Position numbers and translations under genes: made by a program
Shown here: piece by piece, positions 26,851-35,205 of the stretch
Numbering within the stretch: the stretch's first letter is position 1
How the letters are laid out: every line of letters starts with the position of its first letter
Notes under the pieces: generated by a model
Database searches by the model: none
What the model was told of the DNA's origin: nothing
What the model saw: the letters and a program-made list of their open reading frames with translations, nothing else
Assembly: GCA_964462535.1 (NCBI GenBank)
Contig: CAYWXV010000003.1
Location: 74,256-138,255 of the forward strand
DNA length: 64,000 nt
Direction: 5' to 3'
From: CAYWXV01 sp964462535
GTDB taxonomy: Bacteria; Bacteroidota; Ignavibacteria; OLB7

Positions 26851-27909
26851 ATGCGTCGTATTGCCATTCTTGTCGCGATGATTGCCTTGACGGTGTTCCA
26901 GGGTGCGCGAGCGTGCTTGAATGAATTCGAGGGTGTTGAAGTCATAACCCGTCCCTTCGAGGCGGAGGACTGGTTAGCTGGCCACGATCAAGAGCGCCTC
27001 CATGACAACTGGGTTAACGACAGCGTGTCCGCCCGGAACGCACTCATTGAATCCAAGGACCCGGACAACACCAGCAGACGTCCGCACAACTACGCTATCA
27101 CGCTCATTCGGTTGGGACACGCGGACACCGCGCTGGACGTCCTATGGAGGGTAGAGCAGGAGCATTCGGACATGTACGAGGTTGCCTCGGCAATTGGAAC
27201 AGCATATGAGTTCCTTGGTCGGTACGCCAGCGCTGCGAGCTGGCTTAGGACCGTGGTGGCTCGCAATCCTCTTCGTCATGACAACAGCGAGTGGATTCAT
27301 CTTGCGTATGTGGCGGCAGAGCAATCACTCTCGTCGAATCCCCGATGGCTGGACACGAACACCATACTTGGATACGACTTCGGTGACGTTATCGATCTGC
27401 GGTCCGTCGTCTGGGAGGAAGACTCGGAGCGGTTGGTGAATGTCGCCAAAGAGGCGCGTCTGCATGTAATCGACCGAATGCCATTCGTCACTCCACAGGA
27501 CGCCCTCTTTGCTCAACTCCTTGCGGAGTACGGGGATCTGGCGTTTCGGTGTGGTGACTTCGAATACGCCGTGCTCGCGTGTCGAAAGAGTCTGCAGTAC
27601 ATGTCGGACTCGGTGGGGGTGATTCGCTTGCGGCTGAAAGCGGCCGAAACGGAGTTGCTTGAGAGTCGCGGCCCCGCCACCACTCTCTGGTCCTGGATTA
27701 CCGACACCTGGTTGAACCTCCTACTCGCCCTATCCGTGCTACTTGCTCCTCTCGTGGGGGGTATGCTGCTGGCGCGGAAGGCGCGTGACATCCCGCCGAT
27801 GCCGGCACCTGAGAACACTTTCTCAGATCCGCTTGTGCATCCAACCAGTCCCGCGAACCGCGAGTGTTGCGATGAGGGCGAACACCGCGTACGTTATGGC
27901 GATCGATAG
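26851..27909 (+). CDS. Exported TPR-like protein with C-terminal membrane anchor
   Basis: 352 residues. A signal peptide (MRRIAILVAMIALTVFQGARA) is followed by helical repeats with TPR character: NYAITLIRLGHADTALDVL, YEFLGRYASAASWL and AFRCGDFEYAVLACR. A single strong membrane span lies near residue 310 (LNLLLALSVLLAPLVGGMLL) with a short cytoplasmic-like tail. The ATG at 26851 is chosen over an overlapping TTG at 26839. The last 87 bp overlap the 3' end of the convergent MATE gene; these tail residues look unconstrained. Confidence 0.75.
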   Translation: MRRIAILVAMIALTVFQGARACLNEFEGVEVITRPFEAEDWLAGHDQERLHDNWVNDSVSARNALIESKDPDNTSRRPHNYAITLIRLGHADTALDVLWRVEQEHSDMYEVASAIGTAYEFLGRYASAASWLRTVVARNPLRHDNSEWIHLAYVAAEQSLSSNPRWLDTNTILGYDFGDVIDLRSVVWEEDSERLVNVAKEARLHVIDRMPFVTPQDALFAQLLAEYGDLAFRCGDFEYAVLACRKSLQYMSDSVGVIRLRLKAAETELLESRGPATTLWSWITDTWLNLLLALSVLLAPLVGGMLLARKARDIPPMPAPENTFSDPLVHPTSPANRECCDEGEHRVRYGDR

Positions 27910-29238
27910 AAAGACCCCCCGTTCACGAAGGTCGGTTTGATGCGAGAGAAGCCAGGCAAGCGGAAGCATGATGAGAAATAGCATCGCTGCCACGATGGTC
28001 ATCGAACGAATCGCATGACCCGCGCCGCTCAACGCACGAGTTCCTGACTGACCCACAACAAAGAAGAGGTAACCGAAGACGGCGTAATGGAGATATGCCA
28101 CCGTGGGTCGAATGACATCGGACTCTGTCGTGAAGATTCTGGCAATGCCTTCGGCAAAGAAGTAGACCGCCACACCCACCAGTGCGATGAAGCCACCAAG
28201 TTGACGGATAGCGGCGCGCCGGAACTTCTTCACCTTGTCCAACTGTCCGGCCCCGATGCTCTGACTGACCAACGTCTCGATCGCTATGCCGTATGCGAAG
28301 ATCGGCATGAAGACCAGGATGTCGACTTTCAAGCCGATAGTGTATGCTGCCGCAGCGGAGACGCCGAACGCGTTCGCCAATGAAATCATGGCGACACGCG
28401 AGATGCTGACAGAAAGGGTCTGCAGCGACGACGGAATGCCAACCTTGACGATCGTCTTGATGGAACCCCAGTCGATTCTAACCGATGGGCGGAAGAGCCG
28501 AATGTTAAGACGTCCCGAGTAGAGAGCCAGCAACGATATCGTTGCGCCAACGACTTGTGAAATGACGGTAGACAACGCCGCCCCTTCGATTCCCATCGCC
28601 GGAATGCTGAGGTATCCAAAGATCAGAATGGGGTCGAGGATCACGTTTGTCAGTGCAGAGATTATCAGCACTGACATCGGGAAGACCGTGTTGCCGGTCG
28701 ATCGAATGGTCGAGTTGGCAAGAAAGGTGACGAGGTTCGCGGGGAAGCCGAACAGGAGGACGAACATGTAGTCATGAGTCAACAACAGGACGTCCCCGCG
28801 CAGATTCAACGCCATCAGGAGTTCAGGGAGGAGGATGATGAGGATCACCGCCGTAAGGGTGGAATACATCATCATGAAGCTCATGGCCTGTGTGGCAATC
28901 GCCGATCCCCGCGTACGTCGGCTCTCGCCGATCCTCCTGGCCACTACGATCCCGGTGCCAATGCAAAATCCACTCCCCAGTGTGAAGAGGACGAAATTGA
29001 TCTGCTCTGCGAACCCGAGCGCAGCTATTGCATTCCCACCCAGACGAGAGACGAAGTACATGTCCGTCCAGGCATAGACGGCGTTGATCACGAATCCGAA
29101 TGCAAGTGGTAGCGTGAACCGGAAGAGGCTGCGTCCTTCACTCCCCGACAACAAGTCACCTCGACCATCGGGTCGGGACACACGCGTTCCCGCTTTATCA
29201 GGCGTATCGTTGGTCGTCTCTGTAGTGGTTCCGGACAT
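27823..29238 (-). CDS. MATE family efflux transporter
   Basis: 471 residues with about twelve hydrophobic segments in two homologous halves. MATE markers include PLAFGFVINAVYAWTDMYFVSRLG near the N-terminus, GFPANLVTFLANSTIRSTGN in the middle and a second-half VGIPSSLQTL. These are Na+ or H+ coupled exporters of drugs or metabolites. A 40-residue polar N-terminal extension precedes the first span. The gene is convergent with, and overlaps, the TPR gene by 87 bp, and divergent from the biotin carrier gene. Confidence 0.92.
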   Translation of the reverse strand: MSGTTTETTNDTPDKAGTRVSRPDGRGDLLSGSEGRSLFRFTLPLAFGFVINAVYAWTDMYFVSRLGGNAIAALGFAEQINFVLFTLGSGFCIGTGIVVARRIGESRRTRGSAIATQAMSFMMMYSTLTAVILIILLPELLMALNLRGDVLLLTHDYMFVLLFGFPANLVTFLANSTIRSTGNTVFPMSVLIISALTNVILDPILIFGYLSIPAMGIEGAALSTVISQVVGATISLLALYSGRLNIRLFRPSVRIDWGSIKTIVKVGIPSSLQTLSVSISRVAMISLANAFGVSAAAAYTIGLKVDILVFMPIFAYGIAIETLVSQSIGAGQLDKVKKFRRAAIRQLGGFIALVGVAVYFFAEGIARIFTTESDVIRPTVAYLHYAVFGYLFFVVGQSGTRALSGAGHAIRSMTIVAAMLFLIMLPLAWLLSHQTDLRERGVFLSIAITYAVFALIATLAVRGTGWMHKRI

Positions 29239-29346
29239 CGTGGCTGCGTGAGGAGGCGAAACGCGGAAACTACACGGGAGGTCTCCGCCCGAACGTATCA
29301 GTTCATCTCAGGGCTCAGAATTCGCGCTATGCAGGCCCGGCTATCG

Positions 29347-29377
29347 TTGCCCGCGGGACGGGCATTTTCTAAGTTTG
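29347..29377 (+). promoter_or_regulatory. Bacteroidetes-type promoter directly before the biotin carrier gene
   Basis: TTG (29347-29349), 20 bases, TAAGTTTG (29370-29377). The ATG of the biotin carrier gene is at 29383, only 5 bases after the -7 box, so transcription would begin at or next to the start codon and the mRNA should be nearly leaderless. Confidence 0.7.
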
Positions 29378-29382
29378 GCGCC

Positions 29383-29928
29383 ATGACGACGAACCGCCGA
29401 CTCACCGCTGAAATCAATGGAGTGAAACTCGCTGTCGATTGTGACGAAGAGGGCTTCTCTGTTGATGGAGAGCGGGTGGTACTGGAGGGGAGAGGGGGAC
29501 TTCGCCGTTATGCCTGGCGCACGGCTGACGGTCAGACGATTCCCGTCTACGTCGAAGAAGAGACCGATAGTGTCGAGAGCCATCTCTACACTGTCTACAT
29601 CGGTGGTGAAGCCATCCGCGTGGGGATCGTGACGTCACACGACGAGCGACTTCAGACGCTGCGAAAGAACACCGCTTCCTCAGTCTCTCGACCCCAGATT
29701 GTACGCGCGCCAATGCCGGGACTTCTCAAAGATGTGCTGGTGTCGGAAGGGGAGACTGTCTCGCGCGGTGATTCCGTCTGCATTCTTGAAGCGATGAAGA
29801 TGGAAAACGAACTAAAGGCTCCCGACCGGCTCCGCGTCAGACGAATTCTCGTCGCACCGGGGGCTGTTGTGGATAAGGGAACCCCGCTTCTGGAGCTCGA
29901 GCCGCTCGACATCAAATCGGACGCATAA
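29383..29928 (+). CDS. Biotin carboxyl carrier protein
   Basis: 181 residues. The C-terminal biotinyl domain has the attachment motif EAMKMEN with the biotin lysine at K139, preceded by VRAPMPGLLKDVLV and followed by the GTPLLELE strand. The N-terminal 100 residues are a small beta-rich domain as in propionyl/acyl-CoA carboxylase biotin subunits. A carboxylase or carboxyltransferase is not in the window, so it works in trans. The ATG at 29383 was chosen because the longer frame (to 29248) would span the promoter. The next gene starts 29 bp downstream. Confidence 0.92.
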   Translation: MTTNRRLTAEINGVKLAVDCDEEGFSVDGERVVLEGRGGLRRYAWRTADGQTIPVYVEEETDSVESHLYTVYIGGEAIRVGIVTSHDERLQTLRKNTASSVSRPQIVRAPMPGLLKDVLVSEGETVSRGDSVCILEAMKMENELKAPDRLRVRRILVAPGAVVDKGTPLLELEPLDIKSDA

Positions 29929-29957
29929 CCTGTCATACTCAGTCAAGGAAGGACATC

Positions 29958-30671
29958 ATGGGCATCTTCGGACGTATGGCCGACATAGTAAAGGCCAACA
30001 TCAACGACCTCCTCGATCGTGCCGAGGATCCGGAGAAGATGATCAAGCAGATGGTTCTCGAAATGGAGGAGGCCGTAAACAAGGCGACGCTTGCCGTCGG
30101 TTCGGCCATTGCCAACGAGAAGTCGCTTGAGCGTCAATACAACAAGCAGCTTGCGCAGTCAAATGACTGGCAGGCCAAGGCTGTACAGGCCGTGCAGGCC
30201 GGCCGCGACGACCTCGCGCGTCAAGCGTTGGAGCGGAAGAACACGATTGCCAAGAACGTTGGGGATCTGGAGCATATGCTTGGTGAGGCACGGACGACGT
30301 CGACTCAGCTCCGCGGTCAGCTTGACCAGCTGAAGTCGAAGCTGGACGAAGCCCGCATGCGGCAGAATACGTTGATCGCTCGCTCGCAGGCGGCCAAGGC
30401 GAAGAAGCAGATCGCACAGTCGTTTGCCGGTATCGGCTCCGACGCCTTCTCGAAGTTCGACAAGCTGGAGCAGAAGGTCGAGAAGACAGAGGCAGAAGCG
30501 GACGCATTCGCGCAGCTCGCGGGGGAGAACACCTCGCTCGACGATCAGTTCCGTCAGCTCGAGGCCGGTTCGGCCGCTGACGACGATCTTGCAGCGCTGA
30601 AAGCACAACTGGGCATGGGAAGTTCCACTGCGGGATCGCTCCCCGCCGGTGACGACAAATCGGGACAGTAA
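29958..30671 (+). CDS. PspA/IM30 family protein
   Basis: 237 residues, almost wholly helical and coiled-coil (long heptads from residue 25 to 190). The N-terminus MGIFGRMADIVKANINDLLDRAEDPEKMIKQM is the PspA/Vipp1 pattern. These proteins form membrane-bound ESCRT-III-like oligomers that protect or remodel the inner membrane under stress. A strong AAGGAAGGA ribosome binding site precedes the ATG. It is cotranscribed with the biotin carrier upstream and the YbjN-like protein downstream. Confidence 0.93.
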   Translation: MGIFGRMADIVKANINDLLDRAEDPEKMIKQMVLEMEEAVNKATLAVGSAIANEKSLERQYNKQLAQSNDWQAKAVQAVQAGRDDLARQALERKNTIAKNVGDLEHMLGEARTTSTQLRGQLDQLKSKLDEARMRQNTLIARSQAAKAKKQIAQSFAGIGSDAFSKFDKLEQKVEKTEAEADAFAQLAGENTSLDDQFRQLEAGSAADDDLAALKAQLGMGSSTAGSLPAGDDKSGQ

Positions 30672-30728
30672 ATACCGATCATTCACCCCAGGCAAACCTT
30701 TCCATCGTTCTCAATCAGGAATACATTC

Positions 30729-31205
30729 ATGGCCGATACCATAGAGATCAATGACGACCAGCAGGTCGAGGAGGTAGAGAAGATGCTGACCGAAACACGC
30801 GATCGTGTCAAAGGCTACCTGCAAAACGTCTTTCCCGATTATGTCGAATTCGACGACGGATCGTTCACCGTCTCGGAAGGCTCGGCGATTATCAGCATTA
30901 TCGTCCGTCCCTGGCACGGCGGCGATGTCGCCGTCGAGTTCACAAGTCACCTGGTGAGCGGACCGAACCTTACGCAGGAAGCGCTCCGCTGGCTGCTCCA
31001 GAAGAACGTCGAGATCCACTTCGGCGCCTTTGGCCTGCTGTTCGATGACACGATCGTCTACTCGCAAACCCTACCGGGGAGCGACTTGAGCCGCGCGGAG
31101 TTCGAGGCGACCGTTCTCACTGTCGCTCGTATCGCGGATCACTACGACGACGAGATCGTAGCGATGGTCGGAGGGACGACGGCCGCTTCCAACGGAGCCC
31201 ACTAG
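30729..31205 (+). CDS. YbjN/CesT-type chaperone-like protein
   Basis: 158 residues, acidic, no signal peptide. The order of a helical N-terminus, two or three strands (SFTVSEGSAIISIIVRPW), then a long helix and more strands matches the YbjN/type III secretion chaperone-like fold found beside PspA in several phyla. I infer a peptide-binding role in envelope stress. It is 57 bp after PspA and is followed by a strong terminator, so the unit biotin carrier-PspA-YbjN ends here. Confidence 0.7.
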   Translation: MADTIEINDDQQVEEVEKMLTETRDRVKGYLQNVFPDYVEFDDGSFTVSEGSAIISIIVRPWHGGDVAVEFTSHLVSGPNLTQEALRWLLQKNVEIHFGAFGLLFDDTIVYSQTLPGSDLSRAEFEATVLTVARIADHYDDEIVAMVGGTTAASNGAH

Positions 31206-31267
31206 AGATTCGACGGCGGTCCGCAACAGCGCCGACGATCCTGCACGTACGATACATCTCCCTTCCA

Positions 31268-31302
31268 CCGGCCCCTCGGCATGACCATGCGCGAGGGGCC
31301 GG
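31268..31302 (+). terminator. Strong terminator of the pspA-ybjN unit
   Basis: CCGGCCCCTCG (31268-31278) pairs perfectly with CGAGGGGCCGG (31292-31302), and the loop contains a further GCAT/ATGC helix. TTT follows. An ATG at 31281, in frame with the next gene, lies inside this loop, so it is unlikely to be that gene's start. Confidence 0.8.
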
Positions 31303-31322
31303 TTTGCAGAACAGCCCGCTTT

Positions 31323-32078
31323 ATGCCTCCCCTTTCTCGACTCCACATCGTCTACCGCTCCACAGGGGGTGATAATCCGAAGAACCGACCCGCGTTCTAC
31401 TCGAAGATGCTCTGTCTTCAGAGCTTTCTACAGGCGGTAGATGTGGTGCGTGACCGCGTTCGTATCACCTTCGTCAACGACGGTCCAATGCCAGACGATC
31501 GACTGGAGGTCATGAGGCAGAAGGGTGAAGTCATTGGTCTGCCGGGGCTCGGAAACAGCCCCTCGTATCGGAAGGCGCTAGACATTGCGTTGGGAACCAG
31601 CCCGGAGAGCCTTGTCTATTTCGCGGAGGACGACTATCTCTATTCGCCTCAGGCCTTCGTTGGGCTCTTCGATGCGTTCGACTCGATACCGGAAGCTGAT
31701 TACGTGACGCTTTTTGACCATCGGGATCGATACGTGCGGCGGGACGATTCAAGACGGGGATACAGCCGCGTCTACGTTGCAGGCGGTCGGCACTGGCGGA
31801 CCGTCGAATCCACGTGTATGACGTTTGGTGCTCGACTCGGGCGACTGAAGAAGGATGCGTGGATACACCGTCTTGCAACAATCCCCGGTACCCCTCGCGA
31901 CCGTCTTCTGTGGAGACTGACGCAGGGAGAAAAGTGGTTCGCGTTGAAGTTCCCCAAGCGGCGGCTGATCGGCCCGCTGCCATCCCTGGCGACACACATG
32001 GACCCGGAAGGGATGGCTCCAAACGTCGACTGGGAGCAGGTAGCGAAATCGGTCTCCGAAGCGGCGAGATTGGGCTGA
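31323..32078 (+). CDS. Family 2-like glycosyltransferase
   Basis: 251 residues. The N-terminal LHIVYRSTGG strand, the ITFVNDGPMPDD segment and an acidic FAEDDYLYSP (E102-D103-D104, DxD-like metal site) suggest a GT-A nucleotide-sugar transferase. No membrane spans are seen. I start at ATG 31323 because the upstream in-frame ATG (31281) sits in the terminator hairpin. The gene stands alone and its own terminator overlaps the stop codon. The donor and acceptor are unknown. Confidence 0.72.
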   Translation: MPPLSRLHIVYRSTGGDNPKNRPAFYSKMLCLQSFLQAVDVVRDRVRITFVNDGPMPDDRLEVMRQKGEVIGLPGLGNSPSYRKALDIALGTSPESLVYFAEDDYLYSPQAFVGLFDAFDSIPEADYVTLFDHRDRYVRRDDSRRGYSRVYVAGGRHWRTVESTCMTFGARLGRLKKDAWIHRLATIPGTPRDRLLWRLTQGEKWFALKFPKRRLIGPLPSLATHMDPEGMAPNVDWEQVAKSVSEAARLG

Positions 32079-32094
32079 AATCGGCCCTTTTTTT
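32072..32094 (+). terminator. Terminator overlapping the glycosyltransferase stop codon
   Basis: GGGCTGAAATCGGCCC (32072-32087) folds with 6 bp and an AAAT loop, followed by seven T. The TGA stop (32076-32078) is part of the stem, so the terminator doubles as the end of the reading frame. Confidence 0.85.
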
Positions 32095-32330
32095 GGGTTG
32101 CCCACGTGCGGGCATAATGGCATTTTGTGCCCCGTCCAATGGGACTTCCGGACACGATTTCCAGCCGACCTTTCCTGCCCAGTATTACTCCGCGTACTAC
32201 CCGAACAGCGTCGCTGTATCGTATTGCATAGGCGACGTGACCGACTGGTGTCGCGACATTCACCGCCCATCGGAATCGACGTCGGCATCCCGCATGCGAC
32301 CCATCAAGCTCATCTATAGATCTATTTCGA

Positions 32331-34799
32331 ATGGCTACCTCTGAACGGCTCATACCGGTCACGTTAGAAGAGGAGATGCGCTCGTCGTATCTCGATTATT
32401 CCATGTCGGTCATCGTCTCGCGCGCCCTACCGGACGTTCGTGACGGATTGAAGCCTGTCCATCGCCGAGTTCTCTATTCGATGTACGAGCTCGGCCTGAA
32501 TTTCAATCGCCCGTACAAGAAATCGGCGCGCATCGTCGGCGAGACGATGGGGAAGTACCATCCGCACGGTGACTCGTCGATCTACGAGACGTTGGTTCGC
32601 ATGGCGCAGCCGTTCTCCATGCGCCACATGCTTGTCGATGGTCAGGGGAATTTTGGAAGCGTGGATGGTGACCCGGCAGCCGCCATGCGATACACGGAGG
32701 CTCGCCTGACAGCGATCGCTGGTGAGATGATCCGTGATATCGAGAAGAACACGGTTGACTTCCAGCCGAACTTCGACGACAGTCTTCAACAGCCGACAGT
32801 ACTCCCGGCGAATTTCCCGAACCTGCTTGTCAACGGCAGCTCGGGAATCGCGGTTGGTATGGCCACCAATATTCCGCCACACAATCTGGGCGAGGTGATC
32901 GACGGGCTCATAGCGTTGATCGGTAATCCGGAGACGACGGTGGAGGAGCTGATGAAATTCGTCAAGGCTCCTGATTTCCCAACCGGTGGCATCATCTACG
33001 GCTACGATGGTGTCGCAGAGGCATTCCGCACGGGGCGTGGGAAGGTTATCGTTCGCGCCCGTGTCAGTACGGAGGTTCTGAAGTCCGGAAAGGAGCAGCT
33101 GGTCGTAACCGAGCTCCCGTTCCAGGTCAACAAGGCAAATCTGATTGAGAAGGTGGCGGACCTTGTTCGCGAGAAGAAGCTGGAGGACATCGCAAACATC
33201 CGCGACGAGTCCGATCGCGACGGTATGCGGATCGTCATCGAGTTGAAGAGGGATGCGACTCCCGAGGTCGTGATGAACAACCTCTACAAGTACACGCAGC
33301 TTCAAACCACGTTTGGCGTGAACATGCTTGCACTGGTGGAAGGGCGTCCTCGTGTTCTCTCGTTGAAGGACGTGATGGAGCAGTTCCTCAAGCACAGGAA
33401 CGAAGTCATCGTCCGCCGCACGCAATTCGATCTGGACGCAGCCGAACGTCGGGCCCACATCCTGGAAGGGTATATCATCGCGCTCGACAACATCGACGAG
33501 GTGATTGCACTCATCAAGCAGTCCAAGGACGTCGAGAGTGCTCGAACTGGATTGATGAGGCGGTTCGGACTTTCCGAGATCCAGGCGAAAGCGATTCTCG
33601 ACATGCGACTCCAGCGGCTCACCGGTCTGGAGCGCGACAAGATTCAGCAGGAGTACCGCGAAACGATTGAGTTGATCGAGAGGCTCCGTGCCATCCTTGG
33701 TTCAAAGGATCTGCAGATGACGATTGTCCGCGAAGAGTTGGAGAACATGCGGAACAAGTTCGCCGACCCGCGACGAACCGACATCATCTTCGACTATCGC
33801 GATTTCACGCTCGAAGAGCTGATCGCACAGGAAGACGTTGTCGTGACGATCTCGAACAACGGCTTCATCAAGCGGTTCCCCGTCTCGGGGTATCGCCGCC
33901 AGCATAGAGGGGGGAAGGGTGTGACGGGCATGCAGACGCGTGAGGACGACTTCATTGAGCACGTCTTCGTCGGGTCGACGCACAGCTATCTCATCTTCTT
34001 CACCGATCGAGGGCGTTGCTTCAGATTGAAGATCTACGAAATCCCCGAGGCCGGACGGGCGGCGAAGGGGCGTTCGCTCGCTAACCTCCTTCCCAAGGAG
34101 AAGGACGAGCAGATCACCGCAATCCTCTCGGTAAAGGACTTCACAGCCGACCAGTTCATCCTGATGGTGACACGCATCGGTACGGTGAAGAAGACCGCAC
34201 TCGGTGACTTTGCGAACATCCGGTCGAACGGAATCATCGCGATCAACTTGCGCGGTGACGACGCTCTCGTCGCTACCAGACTCACGGATGGGGACAACGA
34301 CATTCTGATCGCAACCCACGAAGGGATGGCGGTCCGCTTCCGTGAGTCCGACGTTCGCGACATGGGGCGGACCGCGTCGGGTGTCCGGGGAATTACGCTG
34401 GCGAAGGACGATTTCGTGATCGATATGGTCGCTGTCAAGCGTACCGATTCACATGTGCTGGTTGTCAGCGAGAACGGGATGGGTAAGCGAAGCCAGGTGA
34501 GCGACTTCCGTTTGACCCGCCGTGGTGGAAAGGGGGTCATCTCGATGAACACGACGGAGAAGGTCGGAAAGGTGGTGGCAATGCGTGAGGTGGTTGACGC
34601 CGACGACATCGTCGTGATGACCGAAGGGGGGATGGTGATACGCCAGCATGTCGCTGACATCCGCGTTCTGGGTAGAAACACCCAGGGTGTCCGGCTTATT
34701 CGATTGAACGAGAGCGACAAGATCACCGGCGTGGCCGTCGTTCGGGCCGAGGAGGGTGAGGATGATGAGCCGATCAATGGCGAGGAAGTCGCCGAGTAG
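32331..34799 (+). CDS. gyrA: DNA gyrase subunit A
   Basis: 822 residues. The breakage-reunion domain has SRALPDVRDGLKPVHRR, the quinolone region KYHPHGDSSIYETLVRMAQ (Ser at the E. coli 83 position, Glu at 87) and the catalytic tyrosine in AAAMRYTEARL. The C-terminal beta-pinwheel carries the GyrA-box variant QHRGGKG, which marks gyrase rather than topoisomerase IV. The protein ends in an acidic tail, as in some regulated gyrases. A TATTTC element 6 bases before the ATG is a possible -7 box, but no TTG is found at the right distance. Confidence 0.97.
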   Translation: MATSERLIPVTLEEEMRSSYLDYSMSVIVSRALPDVRDGLKPVHRRVLYSMYELGLNFNRPYKKSARIVGETMGKYHPHGDSSIYETLVRMAQPFSMRHMLVDGQGNFGSVDGDPAAAMRYTEARLTAIAGEMIRDIEKNTVDFQPNFDDSLQQPTVLPANFPNLLVNGSSGIAVGMATNIPPHNLGEVIDGLIALIGNPETTVEELMKFVKAPDFPTGGIIYGYDGVAEAFRTGRGKVIVRARVSTEVLKSGKEQLVVTELPFQVNKANLIEKVADLVREKKLEDIANIRDESDRDGMRIVIELKRDATPEVVMNNLYKYTQLQTTFGVNMLALVEGRPRVLSLKDVMEQFLKHRNEVIVRRTQFDLDAAERRAHILEGYIIALDNIDEVIALIKQSKDVESARTGLMRRFGLSEIQAKAILDMRLQRLTGLERDKIQQEYRETIELIERLRAILGSKDLQMTIVREELENMRNKFADPRRTDIIFDYRDFTLEELIAQEDVVVTISNNGFIKRFPVSGYRRQHRGGKGVTGMQTREDDFIEHVFVGSTHSYLIFFTDRGRCFRLKIYEIPEAGRAAKGRSLANLLPKEKDEQITAILSVKDFTADQFILMVTRIGTVKKTALGDFANIRSNGIIAINLRGDDALVATRLTDGDNDILIATHEGMAVRFRESDVRDMGRTASGVRGITLAKDDFVIDMVAVKRTDSHVLVVSENGMGKRSQVSDFRLTRRGGKGVISMNTTEKVGKVVAMREVVDADDIVVMTEGGMVIRQHVADIRVLGRNTQGVRLIRLNESDKITGVAVVRAEEGEDDEPINGEEVAE

Positions 34800-34800
34800 C

Positions 34801-34831
34801 TTGGAAGTTCGTTCGCTCGTGACGATTTTTG
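34801..34831 (+). promoter_or_regulatory. Bacteroidetes-type promoter of tRNA-Leu
   Basis: TTG (34801-34803), exactly 20 bases, GATTTTTG (34824-34831; one mismatch to TAnnTTTG). It starts right after the gyrA stop. The predicted start near 34837 falls in a C6/G6 hairpin (34833-34849) just before the tRNA. Confidence 0.6.
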
Positions 34832-34853
34832 GCCCCCCTGACAGGGGGGAAGC

Positions 34854-34938
34854 GCAGGAGTGGCGGAATTGGCAGACGCGCCGGACTCAAAATCCGGTGG
34901 GCTAAACACCCGTGCGGGTTCGACCCCCGCCTCCTGTA
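34854..34938 (+). tRNA. tRNA-Leu (anticodon CAA)
   Basis: An 85-nt cloverleaf with a long variable arm. The acceptor GCAGGAG pairs with CTCCTGT (first pair G-U); the anticodon stem CCGGA/TCCGG encloses CTCAAAA with anticodon CAA; the T arm is GCGGG-TTCGACC-CCCGC. The discriminator is A, and CCA is not encoded. It reads UUG codons. Confidence 0.95.
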
Positions 34939-34991
34939 CAACAATTCTGATGACCCAAATCAGACGGCGGACAGCCTCTTACATTCTCCGC

Positions 34992-35022
34992 TTGCCCCAA
35001 AAGAGGGGCCGGCCTATCTTTG
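34992..35022 (+). promoter_or_regulatory. Bacteroidetes-type promoter upstream of the small RNA/rpmE region
   Basis: TTG (34992-34994), 20 bases, TATCTTTG (35015-35022), a full match to TTG-N20-TAnnTTTG. Predicted start near 35028. Confidence 0.75.
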
Positions 35023-35027
35023 CAGGC

Positions 35028-35157
35028 TCTTTTCGCGATTCCGTTGATGCACGAAAGTGCGGTGGCGGACGTCGTACATGGATCAGACAACCGGGTGGAA
35101 GCCGCTGTAAAAGCGGATGACCGATGAAGGCGCCCAGCCGAACGGTCGCCTTTTTTT
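35028..35157 (+). ncRNA. Candidate structured small RNA or ribosomal-protein leader
   Basis: A consensus promoter ends at 35022 and a strong terminator lies at 35128-35157, so a transcript of about 130 nt with no credible reading frame is expected. Inside are GCAC-GAAA-GTGC (35049-35060, a GNRA tetraloop hairpin) and CCGCT-GTAAA-AGCGG (about 35102-35116). It does not match 4.5S RNA, 6S RNA or any riboswitch consensus I can recall. It could be an attenuator for the following ribosomal-protein genes or a free small RNA. The 55-codon frame that crosses it begins upstream of the promoter. Confidence 0.5.
35128..35157 (+). terminator. Intrinsic terminator (or attenuator) before the DUF4295-like gene
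   Basis: AGGCG (35128-35132) pairs with CGCCT (35147-35151), with an inner CCG/CGG helix, followed by seven T (35151-35157). It lies between a promoter and the ribosomal genes, so it may act as an attenuator. Confidence 0.8.
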
Positions 35158-35205
35158 GTCCCCGGTATCGAACGCTTCACTCGACTTCATACAGCAGGCT
35201 GGATC

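Noticed and set aside
34949..35119. A 55-codon frame between tRNA-Leu and the DUF4295-like gene
   Set aside because: It begins upstream of a consensus promoter and crosses it, has no ribosome binding site and no family match; the region is better explained as RNA.
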